Positions 52,953 through 64,000 of a stretch of 64,000 bases of DNA are shown piece after piece; position 1 is the stretch's first letter, and each line of letters opens with the position of its first letter. The DNA is from Psococerastis gibbosa (taxonomy: Eukaryota; Arthropoda; Insecta; Psocodea; Psocidae), in NCBI GenBank assembly GCA_963971405.1, contig OZ020492.1, forward strand, positions 2,790,001 to 2,854,000, given 5' to 3'. The notes under the pieces were generated by a model. The model was given only the letters and a program-made list of their open reading frames with translations, was not told where the DNA came from and did not search any database. The position numbers were made by a program, and so were the translations under genes.

Positions 52953-55877
52953 ATGGACGATCCCTTGATAACTAGCTACCATGTAAATCTTACGGCGTGT
53001 CCTTTTAAATACTGCAGCAATGTCAAAAACTTGTCGGTATATAGTCTAAACATTAGATCGATCAGAGCTAATTTAAATGAATTAATTGCTATATTTAATG
53101 CCTGGAATCATTGGCCTGATGTTATTGTATTAAGTGAAATTTGGATTTTTGAGTCGGAAATTAATTTCTACAAATTGAATGGGTACAATCACTTTAGTTC
53201 TTGTAATGAGTTGTATCGTAGCGGGGGTGTCATAATTTATGTAAAAGAAAGTCTTAAGGCTAAGCAGATAAAAACAACATTTAAAACAGCTGATATTGCA
53301 CGCATAACTGTAGGCCTATCTACCAATAATGTTGACGTCACGGTCCTAGGTGTATATCGTATGCATAGGTTTACTCAAAAGGAATTTATTAATGAATTAA
53401 AAACGTTTCTCCCTTTGGTTGAAAACAAAAACGCCTATTGGACTGGTGATATAAACTTGGATTTGCTGCTGGATAATTGTGATGTGATGGAATATGAGGC
53501 CTTATTTTCTGCTCATGGTTTCAAAAAGATTGTTAATGAACCTACACGTATGGCTGCCTGTTTAGATCATGGTTTTTGAGAACTTGTTCCTTAAGCTATT
53601 CATCAGATGTTATTAAAACTGGGATTACTGATCATGATATGATTGCAACTTATTTATCGGCCATGAAAGGCAGTTACCCCCCGATTAAAAATGTGTTTTA
53701 CAATAAAGACATAAACTTATTTACAGCAAATATTTTAAACACTAATTTTGAGGAAATTTTTGACATCTGCGACGTTGATCTAGCTTATAACTTTTTTGAA
53801 TCGAAATTGCTGTGCTGTTTTGAAGCAGCAACTGTTCCCAAACGGCTTTCAAAGAACAAAAAACTCGGTAAACCGTGGTTATCACGGGAGTTAAACTCTT
53901 TGATCAAAGAGAAATATCGCTTGATTAAAATGAAGAGTGTTGCACCCTTAGACTTTTGCAGTCTTGAAAGACTGAAGTACCTCACGAAGCTCATAAAAAA
54001 TCAAGTCAAATTCGAGCAGCAGAAATTTTACGAAAAAAAGTTCAGGGAGGCGAGTGGGAACAGTTCGCAGCAATGGAAAATTATTAAGCAAATTTCTGGG
54101 GCTTCCAAGAAGCAACCCTCTTTAACTCTAAAAAATAATGGGCACCAGATCATCGGAAAAGATGCTGCTAACCATTTAAATAATTATTTTGTTAGTTACC
54201 CGCTGTACCTGAAGACAAAATTGAAAAGGCCTCCGAGGAATCACCGCTTAATTAAACAATTCTTTTCTCCCAGTTCTGAGAAATCCACATATCTCTTTCC
54301 AGTATCCTCAACGGAAGTCAAAAATTGTATTATGAGATTGAAGCCCAAAAAATCAGCAGGAGCAGACGGTATAACCAGCGCGTACTTAAAAAATATTGCT
54401 GCATACATTAGTCCTTATTTGGCCCACGTTATCAATCTGAGCTTTGGATCGGGTTTATTCCCTCAAGGTCTAAAGGACGCTCTGGTTGTACCGTTGCACA
54501 AAAAAGGTGACCTCACGGCCGTTGAGTCTTACCGCCCGATTAGCCTTCTTAAGGTTCCTGGAAAGGTCATTGAAAAATTGATGGCTGTTAGGCTTACATC
54601 CTTTCTTAAAAAATATTCGTGGTTCAGCCCAAGACAATATGGCTTCCAACCCGGAAAGAGTACTGATATGGCTTTGAACGATGTCTCCAACTTTGTACAT
54701 TTTGGTATTAACTCAGGTAAAAAGGTGGCGGCTCTACTTCTTGACGTGGCCCGAGCTTTTGATTCTGTGGAGCACGATGCACTGCTGAGTGTTCTGTGCC
54801 GCGCGGGAGTGCGCGGTGTGCCCCTGGACTGGTTTAAGAGCTATTTAAGTGACATCTGGGACTGACAAACCGACCCCGCTTGGCATAGGACTATGCTTAC
54901 TCAGCGATAGGCTGCCCATTGCTTGCTCAGTCCCTCAGGGCTCAATTTTAGGTCCAATTCTTTTTATAATTTATTTGAATGAGCTCTGCGATCACAAATT
55001 TGGAGGTAGAGTCGTTGCCTTTGCGGATGACACGGTTCTACTGTACTCAGGGGACTCTTGGGTGGAGGTGGAGGGGCAGGCAACTGAGGACCTACAAAAA
55101 CTTTATGCGTGGTTCCAATTTCATGGGTTATCGATAAATATCTCAAAAACTGGCTTTCTGCCGTTTCATCTGACCCGAGATGAACAAGTAAAGAGTCTAA
55201 AAATTTGTTGCCATACTCCAGACTGTATGCTACCAAATTGCGTGGGTGGTTGCCCAGAAATAAGTAAACTTGAATTTGCCAAATACCTTGGTGTTTGGCA
55301 CGACTCAAATGTCAAATGGCACACTCATTTAAAAGAGCTTAACAAATCCGGTCGTCTTTTTCTTCGTCAATTATTTTTCCTCAGAAATGTTTGTCCTCAG
55401 GAAACCCTGCTTCTCCTCTACCGCTCCTTATTTGAATCAAGGGTGGCTTATGGGATCTCGGTATGGGGAGGGACCTATCTCACACACCTACAGCCTCTTT
55501 TTGTGACTCAAAAGTACATTTTGCGTACCATAGCCAAAAAACCCAGGTTCTTCTCTTCATGCCTCTTATTCTCCAAATTCGAATTACTTCCTCTTCGCCA
55601 CTTGTACATCTACAATTTGCTTAAATTATATTTTAAATCATGTGAAAATCTCCCTATCCGTATCCCTATGGCACATTCTCTAAGAAGAGCAGAGCGTTTC
55701 CTGGTACCCTTTCCTGCGGTGGAAAATTTTCGGAAATCTCCGAACTATTTGGTTCCGAGGTTGCTAAACGCTCTGCCCTTCTTTTTTGACCCTGACATGA
55801 AGCCCAGAACTTTCGCCAGTCAAGTTAGAGTCTGGCTGTGTGCAGTAGAAAACGTGGAGTTCCTCCTGTCCTCATAA
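52953..55877 (+). pseudogene. Non-LTR ORF2: endonuclease and reverse transcriptase, two frameshifts
   Basis: Endonuclease 52953-53579: SLNIRSIRANLNEL, VIVLSEIWI, then GDINLD, ending CLDHGF. A T-run one base short at 53573-53577 breaks the frame; it resumes at 53579 with RTCSLSYSSDVIKTGITDHD. RT follows: KSAGADGI, LVVPLHKKGD, YRPISLL, FQPGKST and ALLLDVARAFDSVEHDAL (motif A). A second break near 54855 follows SYLSD. The next frame has SVPQGSILGPILFIIYLNEL (motif B), FADDT (motif C), a Cys/His patch (CCHTPDC...CVGGCPE), KYLGVW and ISVWGG to the stop at 55877. Only two lesions suggest a fairly young copy. Confidence 0.88.
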
Positions 55878-56099
55878 ATCCCGTATTTATTTATTTTATT
55901 TAATGAAAAATATGAAATTCTACTAATTTATTATGTGATGCTGTATTTTATTTTATTTATTTCTATTTTTAATTTTTAATTTTGAGTGATAAATGTACGT
56001 TGATTCTCTTTCAGCTATGTAGCTGTTGTGGCTACTGCTGATCAGTGTAAATGTAAAAATTGTTTTCAATACACATATTATTATATATTTCATTTTAAT

Positions 56100-56263
56100 A
56101 AACAAAAAATAACAAAAACTTAGAGTTTTAGAAAAACTTGTTATAACAACCACAAGTGGGTTTCTTAGACAAAGTTAATTTCTTAACGATTATTTGGGTT
56201 TTACTAATTCGGGCTGTTATAACAAGTTTTTCTAAAACTCTAAGTTTTTGTTATTTTTTGTTT
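56100..56263. repeat. 49-bp perfect inverted repeat at LINE A 3' end
   Basis: Arms 56100-56148 and 56215-56263 are exact reverse complements, with a 66-base spacer. They sit at the very 3' end of LINE A, two bases before its target duplication, where a simple tail is expected. Confidence 0.9.
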
Positions 56264-56274
56264 TGGTTCGTACC

Positions 56275-57475
56275 TGTTATAACTGCTTTGGTTCACATCA
56301 AGTCATATACTGCAGAAGCAAGTCAATGTGCAGAACCTGTCAGCGTGCTCATCACACTCTGCTGCACTTACCGCCTCATCGTGTTGAGCACACTCCTGTG
56401 TTCTCTGATTCCAGTATACGCTCATCCGCTCCTGTGCAAGCATCGCCATATTTTTCCTTGTTGAATCCCGCCAATGTTTTGTCTTGTGTATCTAATTGTG
56501 AAATTCTTCTGGGCACGATTTCTTGTTTTGTTCGTGACTCTTTCGGACATCTTCATAGTGTCACAACGCTTCTTGACAAATGCAGCCAAAGAACATTAGT
56601 GTTAAACCGCCTTGCTAACCGTTTAGGATTATCCCGCCAACATGAGGCTCGCAGTACTTCTGGTCTTGGATGTCATGAGTCCGATTCACAAGGTGTTGTT
56701 CAGCTCAATTTGCGTTCAAGGTTCAATCCTCCCGCTTTGTATTCGACGCAAGCTACTATCGTCAACCGCTTCTGTAACGAGCTGCCACCTACCGAACTTC
56801 CGAATGAGCTCTACCGCAAATTCTGCCAACTTCCGCTTGCAGATTCGCAGTTCCACCGCAGAAAGAAGATTGATATTTTGCTTTCTGTGAACGCTTACGC
56901 CAGCTTGCTTTCCGCAGAGTCACCTAACCTCATTCCTGGTGACTGCTCAGAAAACCCGCATTGGTTGGGTCATCTTCGGAGATCTGCCACAACCACAATC
57001 GCAAACCCACTCTTCGATCGCAATGGTCACTCGCTCGCATCCGCTTGAGTCTGCGCTTGCCCGCTTTTGGGACATTGAACAAGTCTCCATGCCTGTGTTA
57101 CCCGCTAATCCTGATGACGTCACTGCTGAAGAGTATTTCGTCAAAACGCATTCGAGAGACTCCGAAGGAAGATGCATAGTGTGTCTCCCTTTCCGCCTTG
57201 GGTCAAAACCTGATGAGTTGTCCAACCGCAGTGCCGATGAGAAATGTCTGGCTTCCCTCGAAAGAAGACTCGACCGCCAACCGGTAGTGAAAGAGCAATA
57301 TTCCTCATTCATGAAAGAGTTCATCGATTTGAATCACATGCAAATTGCACCGGTGCCGGCTCCGTACCTACTTCCGCATCATTGCGTCATGAAGGAGAGC
57401 ACAACAACCGAGCTTAGATGTGTCTTCAACGCATCAGCCAAGGATGCCTTGGGGACGTCCATCAATCAGATGCTT
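56275..57475 (+). pseudogene. BEL/Pao gag end, protease and RT N-terminal part
   Basis: Opens with zinc knuckles CYNCFGSHQVIYC and MCRTCQRAHHTLLH. The aspartic protease is degraded (TTLLDKCSQRTLVLNRLANR, where LLD-G-SQ is usual). A frameshift lies near 56940. Then KTRIGWVIFGDL, FWDIEQV and ELRCVFNASAK of BEL/Pao RT. The reading breaks at GTSINQML, where LINE B is inserted. Confidence 0.8.
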
Positions 57476-57507
57476 TATCAGATGCATTATCTGATAGCCA
57501 TAGAAAT

Positions 57508-59706
57508 CAAACTAACTGAACCTAAACAGCACAATATTAAGAAAAAAAACTTCAACAAAGTCAAACAAACCGACTATAATAATTTAAAACTTTGTCTTTC
57601 TCACGAAACCTGGGAATCAGTGTACTGTCAAACGGACTTAAATGAAGCATATAAAATGTTTTTGCATAATTTGAAGCTCACGTTCAAACGAACACCGTTA
57701 CATTGCAGACAAAGCACAGACACAAAAAACTGACTCCATGGTCACTAATTGGGCTAGTTACTTCAATTCACAAAAGAGACAAACTCCACGCCCGAGTTGT
57801 AAAACATCCGATGAATACATCACTCTCAACATATTATAAAAAATATAAAAATAAATTGAAACAATTAATAAAAATTGCCAATAAGGCTAACTTTTATAAA
57901 AATAAGATAAATGAAGCTCAGGACATTAAGGGAACCTGGAATGTTATTAAAGAAGCTACTAGTAGAAACACCAAAAACAGGAGTTATTCACATGAATTAA
58001 AAATTAATAATATTACGAAAACGACCCTAAAAAATTGCGGATCATTTTAACCATTTTTTTAAACGAAATCGGATCAAAACTAGCTGACGTATCTTTAAAA
58101 AAACTAAAAACAAATGAACTTAGACTAGCTCAGAATACAAAGGAAAACGTAAAAACGTAAATTTACCAAAGTCACTCTTTCTAGCACCTGTTACTGGGGA
58201 TGAAATCATTAATATAATAAGGGGACTTAAGTCTGAGAGTGCGCCAGGGGAGAACGGTTTTAAGACAAAGTTACTCAAAGCCATTAAAGAAGAAATATCA
58301 GAAATTCTAGCCTTCCTCGTTAATCTAAGCTTTACCACCGGACAGTTTCCCGATAAACTGAAGCAAGCCATTCTTCGCCAAGTATTTAAAAAGGGGGAAA
58401 ATCTGACGTTAGTTGCTATAGACCAATCTCACTTTTAAGTACCTTCAGTAAAATATTCGAAAAATCAATGAAAGTAAGAGTGGAAAATTTCTTTAAGTCC
58501 TTCAATATTATTTCCCAAAATCAATTTGGTTTTAAAACCGGTGTAAGCACAAACGATATGCATTACTTACTTTAACGGACCACATAATCAGCAACATGGA
58601 TGAAAATAAAAAAAGTTATTGGAGTATTCCTAGACTTAGCCAAGGCTTTTGATACAATTTCTCACAAAATGCTCCAAAAACTTGAAAATGCAAGTATACG
58701 TGGAACCCCCTTAAAATGGTTTGATAGTTATTTATCAAACCGGTCTCAGAAAGTTACCATTTCAGACCAAACAAGTGACTCTCTATCAGTCACCTTCGGA
58801 GTACCCCAAGGATCTATATTAGGCCCTGTTTTGTTTCAATTATATATAAACCCTCTTTGCAATCTAGCCAGTGATGGGAAAATTATTACTTTCGCTGATG
58901 ACACTGTCATTCTCTTTCATGGAAACAACTGGGCAGAGGCTTTGAGCTCAGCTGAAGCAAGTCTCAGGCTAGTAAAATCTTGGTTGGATTCAAACCTACT
59001 AACACTTAACATAAGTAAAACACATCTTATGACTTTTTCCCCCCAAAAAGACCCAAATATAAATATTGAGGAGCTGACAATACACGAATGCGCAAACGGT
59101 ATCTGTAATTGTGGAAAAGTACAAAAAGCTAATGAAACAACCTATCTTGGTGTTAAAATCGATCCCTACCTTAAATGGACGGAACACATTAGAACTTTAT
59201 CACACAGACTAAGAAAAACTGTTTATTTATTCAAAATTCTCCGTGACATATTACCGATTGGCACATTAAAAACAGTTTATTTTGCAAACGTACAGTCAAT
59301 TTTTTCTTATGGTATAATTGCATGGGGCTCTGCTAGAAAAGTTGCTCTGAATCCACTAGAAAAGACACAAAAACTAATATTAAAGGTTATGCTGCGGAAA
59401 CCTCGCCGCTACTCATCGGACGAACTGTTTGAGGAGGCGCGTATTCTGGACCTAAGGCAGTTATACGCTAAAACTCTACTCATACGTTTCCAAAACCTCA
59501 AAGACGCAGCAAAAATGAGAGAGCACTGCCACAACACTCGGCAAAGAGACGCACTCCTACTACCAAAACTAAATCTCAGCTTGGCAAAACGTAGCTACAC
59601 ATACCTGGCACCAAAAATATTTAACCTGAACAGATTTAGAAAACTTACTATTCCATGTAGAACAATAAAAATATATTTTCATCAACATTTTTTTTACTCA
59701 ACTTAA
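57508..59706 (+). pseudogene. Non-LTR ORF2 (LINE B), polymerase and C-terminus
   Basis: Early part in broken frames: linker with LTPWSLIGLVTSIHKRDKLH at 57730, ESAPGENGFKTKLL near 58240, and GKNLTL/IRPISLL-like blocks near 58390-58440. From 58600 the frame is open for 368 codons: VIGVFLDLAKAFDTISHKML (motif A), FGVPQGSILGPVLFQLYINP (motif B), FADDT (motif C), YLGVKIDPYLKWTEH and GIIAWGSARK. Related to LINE A and to the copy at 12550. Confidence 0.85.
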
Positions 59707-59992
59707 AGAACAAAACTTATTTTTCTATTAACTCTTTTCTAGCATATACACTTTTACATACGTAACACATACCTGCACACTGTCGCAACAAATCGGAGTT
59801 AAACTGAAATGCTGTACCGGCCCTAGCACGTGGAAACACAGTTGGGCTGGTTATAATTCCTTGTAAAGTATTGAATGTAATATAACTTAAGTATTTTAGC
59901 GTATTTAAAGTTAATATTAATTTTGTCATTTTATGTATACTTCTCTTGTTGGAAAAAATTGGAATAAATATATATTTGATTTGATTTGATTT
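59707..59992 (+). mobile_element. LINE B 3' UTR
   Basis: AT-rich non-coding tail with GGAATAAATATATAT just before the TTGAT units. Confidence 0.6.
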
Positions 59993-61735
59993 GATGCTTC
60001 TTCCTGGTCCGAAGCTGCAAGCAGACATCGCTAACATTCTCATCCGCTTCCGCTTCCATAATTTCGCCCTGTGCAGTGACATTAAGATGATGTTCCGCCA
60101 AATAAAGATACATCCAGATGACGCAAAATATCAGCGAATCTTCGGGCGTTTTTCTAACGCTGATCCTATATAAGCTAGAGTATGAGATTACTCGCGTCGT
60201 GTACGGCATGACCAGTAGCAGTTTTCTCGCCAAACGCACGCTCCGCCAGCTTGCTGCTGACGAAGCTCACTGCTTTCCAAATGCCGCAACCGCTTTAGCT
60301 CAAGACTTTTACATGGACGACTATGTTAGAGGGTCTTCTGTCAACTCCGCCAGGCAACTACGTAAAGAGCTGAGCCAATTCTTGACGCAGGGTGCATGCC
60401 TCTCCTCAAATGGAGCTCAAGCCACCCGACCGCTCTCGATGACCTTCCTGATGATCATAAGGAGTTTCCGCTTGAATTCAGCATTGGTGATCCCATGTTA
60501 AAAATCCTTTGCTTGTGCTACCTACCACAAAGTGATTCGTTCAGCTACCGCTTGAAACCGTTCGACGGTCCCACTACCAAACGCTCAGTGCTCAGCTACG
60601 TCAGCTGCTGCTACGACCCGCTTGGACTCTTGTGTGGTACGATCTGCCGCGCTAAGCATTTCAATCAACACCTCTGGTTGTTAAGTGTTGGTTGGGACGA
60701 TCCGCTTCCCGATCCGCTCCGCTCCGACTGGGACGAGTTTCTACGCGTGATGGCACGTGTTCCAGAACTGTAGGGTGCCGCGATGCTTCAATGTTGATGG
60801 AGCTACGTTGCGTCTCGTGTGTTTCAGTGGTACATCAATTTCCGCTTATGCCGTGTGTGTTTACCTGCAGGTACAACGTGGTGATTCCCCAGAAGCTCAC
60901 CTCATCAAGGCCAAGAGTCGTGTCACTCCGCTTAAGACTCAGTCAGTTCCCCGCTTAGAGTTGCTAGGCAGTTTGCTAGCCGCTCAACTTCTACAATCAG
61001 TGCTTCAAGCAACATCCAACCGCAAGTTCGAGTCAATCCATATTCTGACCGATTCAAACATCGTGCTCGCGTGGTTGAAAACATCTCCGCATCTTCTCAA
61101 CCCCTTCGTTGCCAATCGAGTGGTTGCTATCACCGATCTCACTGCCAACTGCAAGTGGGCTCATGTCAACTCCGGGTTCAATGCCGCAGATTGTGCCTCT
61201 CGTTGCTTAATTGTTGATCGTATTTGGTGGAATGGACCTGCATTCCTCCGCCGCAGTCCTGATCTTTGAGACATCGCTACCCTACCTGAGCCCGCTGCGA
61301 TTCCCGAGTGCAAGTCCGTCACGCTTGCTATTCACGCTTTACCCATGTAGTCCGAGTCCTTGTGGTGTATAATTGAGAAGTTTTCTTGTTTAAACCGCTA
61401 TTGTTTATTTTAAATCTAATCTAATCTAATCTCTTTTAAACCTATTGTTTTATTTTAAATCGCTATTGCTCGCCTTCGTCGTCGTGTATACAACGCTCGT
61501 CACGACGTTGCCAAACGTGAAGGTCCGTTATTTGTGCGTGAGTTAAATGATGCTTTGCTCACTTGTGTCCGCATAGCGCAAACCGCTGAGCTCACCGTTG
61601 AAATCTCGCAAACATACAGTCCACTCGCTCTAACAACATTCCGCGTAATTTGTCGAAGTTGTCGCCTTTCCTTGATGAAGAGGGGCTTCTCATCGCTGTG
61701 CAAAAGCTGCAGCCGTGAATTAGCTATGTATAGGT
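59993..61735 (+). pseudogene. BEL/Pao RT core, RNase H and integrase start
   Basis: Resumes at LLPGPKLQADIANILIRFR with SDIKMMFRQIKI. A frame break near 60170 precedes VVYGMTSSSFLAKRTLRQLA and FYMDDYVRG (YxDD box as MDD). Then LLKWSSSHP, TKRSVLSYV and DPLGLL, then RNase H with VPRLELLGSLLAAQLLQ, LTDSN and NAADCASR. Near 61490 ARHDVAKREGPLFVREL begins the integrase upstream region. An insertion with (TAATC)n lies at about 61385-61465. Confidence 0.8.
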
Positions 61736-62076
61736 ATCAAGGGCCGTTACTTTCGGCCACACTCCCGGTTTTCCGTCCCATTTCATGGGATCAAAGCCGA
61801 TAATCTGAAATTTTTTGATGTATTTTGCCTTTACGTTTACCGCTTAATCACTTCCGTACGAACTTAAGTCCATATTCGTTTCAAAATTTAATTAAAAGCA
61901 CGAAAATGAAGATAAGTCAAAAACCTCCTATGGAAATGCATGGATGGGGTAATGGCCGCCAATGGCGCCTTTAGATATCCGACCAAATGGAGTGAACTGG
62001 ATCTGACGTCATTCTGGAATGGTCTATTCTGTAACATCCTTGCACTGAACTATGTATACATATATATATCTTTTCT

Positions 62077-62290
62077 TCAAGTTACAGCCGGATGATGGCT
62101 GGTTGGCAGCAACATATTGCAGCGATGTCTCCAATCTCCGGGATTTTGACATGCCCTCTTCAGCTCCACATAGGACGTTATCCCCAAATCATGTTTAACT
62201 TGTTGGAGATATTCGTCTCGTGGCCGTCCCCGTCGATTTACGCCTTCCATGGTCCCCTCAATGACGCAGCTGACTATATGTTATCATGCC
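62077..62290 (-). pseudogene. Non-LTR ORF2 C-terminus, second family
   Basis: The reverse-strand frame ends at 62077 (TGA) and reads VIEGTMEGVNRRGRPRDEYL, then QQVKHDLGITSYVELKRACQ. This is the RRGRPR...V..DLG....L...A motif at the end of RTE/Nimb-like ORF2. Only the last ~70 residues remain. Confidence 0.65.
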
Positions 62291-62576
62291 GAAGCAGGTG
62301 TCCGAGCCAGCGTGCCCTCCTGGTGGATATGGATGCAATAAGGGTCTTTTTTTCATTTATTTGGGTTAGGACTTCCTCATTAGTTACATGGTCTTGCTAA
62401 GGTATTCTCAAAATGCGGCGATAACACCACATTTCGAATGCTTCTATTTTCTTGACATATTTTTCGACGAGTCGGTCAGCGTAACACCTGTGTTTGCACC
62501 ATTCGTTTGCACAGCGCATGCTCGTGGACTAAAACCACAGAACATCGCATAATTATATATTAGTACTCAATTCAGG

Positions 62577-63554
62577 GCTGCCACATTCCGTGGTTTACCT
62601 CAGAATTCCGTGCGAAATAATTCTATTCCGAGAAATAACCGGGATCACCCATTTTTGAGGTTTTTCTGTGGATTTTTGCACTGCGCATGCTCGTCAACTT
62701 AAACATTTTACGTTTTAACTACCGTACAATGTAAATTTGGTTTTCAATTTTACTGTTCAGATATTCTTTTTTTATGTACGTTCCGTAGCTGTATCATGAT
62801 GTTTAAACATGAGCAATGTAATGTCATTTTTAAAAACCTTATTAGGTGCAGTAGTAGAATAAACTAAATGAGTTGCCTATTAGCAAAAGCAATCCTGTCC
62901 ACCCAGGTCGATTTTTCAGTAACCGCAAAAAACTGCTGTGCCGCAACGCCATGAGGTATTACATTGCAGTTTTTAAAGCTAATTTTAACAGTATTAGAAT
63001 TGCTTTTGTGTCTCAATATCTGATTCATCGGATAGAGTATTGAAAAATAAAAAAAAGGGCGCGAATATCTCAAAACTGAAAAAAGTGGAGAGGATTGCTT
63101 TTGCTAATAGGCAACTCAAATTCACTAATGCTGGTAGGCTATGAGTACCAGCCACCAGGGGCGGGTTGCCAAACGACTTCAGCTAGGCTTCAGCCGTATT
63201 CCTAAGAATTTTTAAATAATTCACGGAACACTCCGGAATTTTTTAAAATGTCGGTCCCCTTTATATGATATGATTTTTTAACTCTCATCTGTCCTTGGCC
63301 CTGGTTCCTAACCTTATCTGGTTATTGTAATTGTAACTTTAAATTGCAGCCGATAAAAAAATACCGATCAGCTTCAGCTTCAACCATCACAAATTGACAT
63401 GATTCCATAAATTGGCATGCAAATACTGGTATGCATAGGTATTTCCCCAAAAATCCACAGAAAAACCTCAAAAATGGGTGATACCGGTTATTTCTCGGAA
63501 TAGAATTATTTCGCACGGAATTCTTAGGTAAACCACGGAATGTGGCAGCCCTGT
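62577..63554. mobile_element. Inner element with CAGGGCTGCCACATTCC ends
   Basis: CAGGGCTGCCACATTCCG at 62577 is mirrored exactly by its inverse ending at 63554. The arms continue for about 100 bases. CAGGG ends are hAT-like, but no clean 8-bp duplication was found. Confidence 0.6.
62870..63118. mobile_element. Innermost MITE with GAGTTGCCTATTAGCAAAAG ends
   Basis: About 25-base inverted ends and candidate 4-bp target duplication AAAT on both sides. Related to 18063-18442. Confidence 0.7.
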
Positions 63555-63702
63555 ACTAATATATGCGATGTTCTGTGTTTTAGTCCACGAGCATGCGCTG
63601 TGCAAACGAATGGTGCAAACACAGGTGTTACGCTGACCGACTCGTGTCATCCCCTGGCCTATGCCTACGTGGACCATCTCTTTACTTCTTTCGTTGTTTA
63701 TC

Positions 63703-64000
63703 TAAGGCGCGGTTTCTACCGACCGGCTAGGGCTAAATACAAATACGGTGACGTCGTAACAGACATTCAAGACTTAGGTGGTGTCTCCACTGACCTCGCA
63801 TTGCAGAATGCAAATGACATTGACGGAAATGTTTGTTTTTCTTTTTATAGAAATCTATTAAAATGTTTGTAATTAACATATCCCATGACGCCATTTTTTA
63901 ATTTTAGTTAGTTTGTTTGTGATTTTACTCTATGATTTTACTCTATGATTTATTAGCTCCATATGAGTAAAACAAACAATTGTCAAACATTTCCGTCAAT
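63703..64000 (+). mobile_element. TAAGGCGC MITE, cut by the window end
   Basis: Left arm matches 15438-15550 (ACCGACCGGCTAGGGCT, GGTGACGT, GACCTCGCATTGCAGAATGC). The right arm is just starting at the last bases (CATTTCCGTCAAT). Confidence 0.7.

Larger units (their letters stand above)
52610..56265 (+). mobile_element. Nested non-LTR element A (Jockey/CR1-like), TSD GTTCGTRCC
   Basis: 3.66-kb insertion inside the BEL/Pao gag zinc-knuckle region. GTTCGTGCC (52601-52609) and GTTCGTACC (56266-56274) flank it. It has an ORF1 C-terminal remnant and an ORF2 with two frameshifts, and ends in an unusual 49-bp perfect inverted repeat. Confidence 0.85.
57476..59992 (+). mobile_element. Nested non-LTR element B, TSD GATGCTT, (TTGAT)n tail
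   Basis: 2.5-kb insertion in the BEL/Pao RT domain. GATGCTT at 57469-57475 and 59993-59999 flanks it. It is 5'-truncated within ORF2 and ends in four or five TTGAT/TTTGAT units, the tandem tail used by several insect non-LTR families. Confidence 0.87.
51206..61735 (+). mobile_element. BEL/Pao LTR retrotransposon, decayed and split by two LINEs
   Basis: Domain order after removing the nested elements: gag (51626-52609 then 56275-56420), protease (about 56480-56650), RT N-part (56939-57475), RT core (59993-60500), connection (60396-60770), RNase H (60757-61269) and start of integrase (61490-61735). At least six frameshifts separate these parts, so it cannot be active. No 3' LTR is seen, and integrase breaks off near 61735. 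Confidence 0.85.
62466..63650. mobile_element. Fold-back outer element of a nested set
   Basis: The outer arms carry the CGAGTCGGTCAGCGTAAC word and its inverse GTTACGCTGACCGACTCG (62468 and 63630), pairing to about 62575 and 63556. The ends belong to the same family as 6876-7706. Confidence 0.7.

Overview
This window comes from the nuclear genome of an invertebrate, most likely an insect. The signs are a spliced gene with GT/AG introns, intron and intergenic DNA packed with transposon debris (BEL/Pao LTR element, several non-LTR families, a tRNA-derived SINE, many hAT-like MITEs and fold-back elements), and AT-rich background sequence. The order is not settled from sequence alone. An odd signature is the abundance of pure G or C runs of 9-24 bases, nearly all inside transposon copies.

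Layout. 1-545 is the 3' end of a non-LTR element. 3403-16851 (+) is a five-exon glycosyltransferase family 92 gene that I assembled by hand from splice sites; its first coding exon lies upstream and was not found. Its introns carry hAT-like MITEs, an 831-bp fold-back element with a 6-bp target duplication, a long hairpin, a SINE and a reverse non-LTR fragment. 16852-20830 holds inverted-repeat elements and little else.

From about 20.83 to 51.2 kb lies a tandem segmental duplication of two ~14.4-kb units (A about 20,831-35,280; B about 36,808-51,205). Each carries one long, essentially intronless gene made of tandem SprT-like (GCNA-type) metalloprotease domains: gene 1 at 30385-32877 plus a broken distal repeat to 33243, and gene 2 at 44545-48012. 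In both, only the first repeat keeps HExxH. The later five or six repeats replace the catalytic Glu with Gly, Val, Met or Gln, and some also lose a zinc-ligand His. This one-enzyme-plus-pseudoenzyme chain is the most unusual object in the window. Comparing A with B gives several empty-site/filled-site pairs that date individual insertions after the duplication.

51.2-61.7 kb is a decayed BEL/Pao retrotransposon split by two nested non-LTR insertions, each with a visible target-site duplication. 62-64 kb is a non-LTR 3' end, a set of nested inverted-repeat elements, and a TA-flanked MITE cut by the window edge.

Limits: all calls are by eye; family names rest on recognised motifs, not searches. 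Repeat boundaries without a stated target duplication are good to about 10-30 bases.
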